From Amphiduros pacificus (Eukaryota; Annelida; Polychaeta; Phyllodocida; Hesionidae): a stretch of 64,000 nt of DNA. The notes under the pieces were generated by a model. The model did no database searches, was not told the DNA's origin, and was given only the letters and a program-made list of their open reading frames with translations. Below are positions 62,883 to 64,000 of the stretch, piece after piece; within the stretch, counting starts at the first letter, position 1; each line of letters opens with the position of its first letter. The stretch spans positions 1,945,001-2,009,000 of the forward strand of contig OX439004.1 of NCBI GenBank assembly GCA_949316495.1, written 5' to 3'. Both the position numbers and the translations under genes were made by a program.

Positions 62883-62894
62883 TTGTCTGTGCAG
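62676..62894 (-). CDS. Brd4: BET exon 1: start codon and N-terminal part of BD1
   Basis: ATG at 62882-62880 starts [20 protein letters not shown], then [20 protein letters not shown] and [18 protein letters not shown]. The acceptor CTTTTTAG lies just upstream, so the first 12 exon bases (62894-62883) are leader or, if an upstream exon codes, four more codons. Donor CCT|GTGAGT. Confidence 0.93.
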
Positions 62895-63660
62895 CTAAAA
62901 AGGAAATGAAGCAAAGATATGTATTACCAATTGCACAATGGTAGTTTACTAAACGCCTTTACTTTACAAAGTTTTGTGCAACATTCTTTAAAATTCCTCT
63001 GTAGCCATCACATAAGCTTGTATTAAAATGCATTTTGTAAAAAAAAAAATTAACAAGTTTCTACACAAAAAAAGGGTGCATAGTGCATTTGACTACATCC
63101 AAGTCCATTTCAAGTTTGATACATTGTTCTTAAATAATGCCGAGGCTTTAGTACTTTCTAACATTAAGGCCCATTAAAAAAAAAATTCTTTACGTCATCA
63201 TTAGGACTTCAAGATGATCATGTTGGAGCTTTTATAGTTTACAAATGCGAGTTTTGACCTGATAAGGTATTTTAAGGGCACTGCAATTTATTCAGTTTGG
63301 AAAACATTTGGCATTCTATCGTATTTCCAGGGAAGATTCTATTTTCAATTTATTCTTGTTTTGTCACACTTCTTGTTTTGGACATATATTCCTGTTTTTT
63401 TCCCTAAGTTGTCAATACTAAAGAATTGTTCTAATATTATATCATCCATTCAAATTCACAAATCTCACTATTTATTAAGCAGGTAATAAAAACAACACAT
63501 CAAAGACTGGTCCATAGAAGACTTTTTTTATATGTGAAAACAAACTCAGTGAAAATAAGCCAAGTAAATGTGTCCAGATGCAGCAACCATCACACAAAGA
63601 AGGGGCAAGTTCCATAGCCACTGTCACGTCAGAATCACACTCCATGTGCCAGAACCTCAC
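62895..63660. other. BET upstream intron or 5' flank
   Basis: AT-rich; an acceptor at its left end (CTTTTTAG before 62894) shows that an exon lies upstream. No coding exon seen inside. Confidence 0.5.
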
Positions 63661-63808
63661 CCCTGCACTGGCAATTTCATAGCCTTCTAAAATCTTTGAT
63701 GGTTGTCTTTTTCGTTTCAGTATTTGAGAATCCATGTCAATTACCATGTCTATGTCTGGTCCATTCTCTCCATTGCCAATATTGGTGGTTGATGTCGCCC
63801 CAGCAGTC
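63661..63808 (-). CDS. Candidate upstream coding exon (N-terminal extension of BET, or neighbour gene)
   Basis: Acceptor TATTTCAG and donor CAGGG|GTGAGG bound 148 bases open in one frame: TAGATSTTNIGNGENGPDID, MVIDMDSQILKRKRQPSKIL, EGYEIASAG. It would splice in frame to BET exon 1, whose four codons before the ATG (LHRQ) contain no stop. So it may be an alternative 5' coding exon of the BET gene, a 5'UTR exon, or the end of another minus-strand gene. I do not recognise the peptide. Confidence 0.4.
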
Positions 63809-64000
63809 CTGAAATAGGCATTTCATTGTCAGTTATTCAGGTATGCTTCATAGCCCAATCAATGGCCCCCAATAAAGATTCAATATATTACCATAACTCG
63901 CATGCTTCATCATTATGTTAAAACAAATCATCTTGCTTACTAGTTTAATAATAACAAAAATGTTTTAATCAAAATGCTTAATAACCACACTGATGTACAA

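Overview
This is animal nuclear DNA: two conserved intron-rich genes, GT-AG introns of up to about 15 kb, AT-rich noncoding sequence, a tRNA-derived SINE and very many minisatellites. The SINE tail (repeated CAAA), the intron style and a single BET-family gene suggest a marine lophotrochozoan, probably a mollusc; that placement is inference.

Left half, plus strand: most of an Abl (Abelson) tyrosine kinase gene. Eleven coding exons between 6221 and 31537 encode about 1331 residues: the end of the N-cap, SH3, SH2, kinase, a long disordered proline/lysine-rich tail and the C-terminal F-actin-binding domain. The first exon(s) with the start codon lie left of the window. Roughly a quarter of this 31 kb is minisatellite. 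Three Abl splice sites lie inside tandem duplications (acceptor at 6221, acceptor at 23528, donor at 25190). A 99-base phase-1/1 open cassette at 13142-13240 could add 33 basic, proline-rich residues within SH3.

Middle, about 31.5-46.1 kb: the two genes converge tail to tail. The interval holds the Abl 3'UTR, a (TA)n tract, a 2.15 kb non-autonomous DNA transposon with terminal inverted repeats and eight copies of a 14-base motif, three satellite arrays, a hammerhead-ribozyme-like motif, copies of a small hairpin repeat, and probably the long 3'UTR of the second gene.

Right half, minus strand: a complete-looking BET bromodomain gene (BRD4 / fs(1)h type). Nineteen coding exons from 62882 down to 46078 sum to 3636 bases, an unbroken frame of 1211 codons plus stop: BD1, BD2, ET domain, serine-rich segment, and a BRD4-type long tail ending in the P-TEFb-interacting motif. 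Reading through the donor of exon 11 gives instead a BRD2/BRD3-like short end (793 residues). A 35-base microexon restores the frame for the long form.

The most striking item is in the BET intron 54852-57240: five near-identical ~145 bp units, in the sense strand of the host gene, built as C/D-box snoRNAs. In each, the ten bases before the D' box are complementary to U6 snRNA, and the D+5 rule points to U6 C77 (human numbering), the site assigned to mgU6-77/SNORD10. The window thus combines a signalling kinase, a transcription co-activator and a probable spliceosomal-RNA modification guide cluster.
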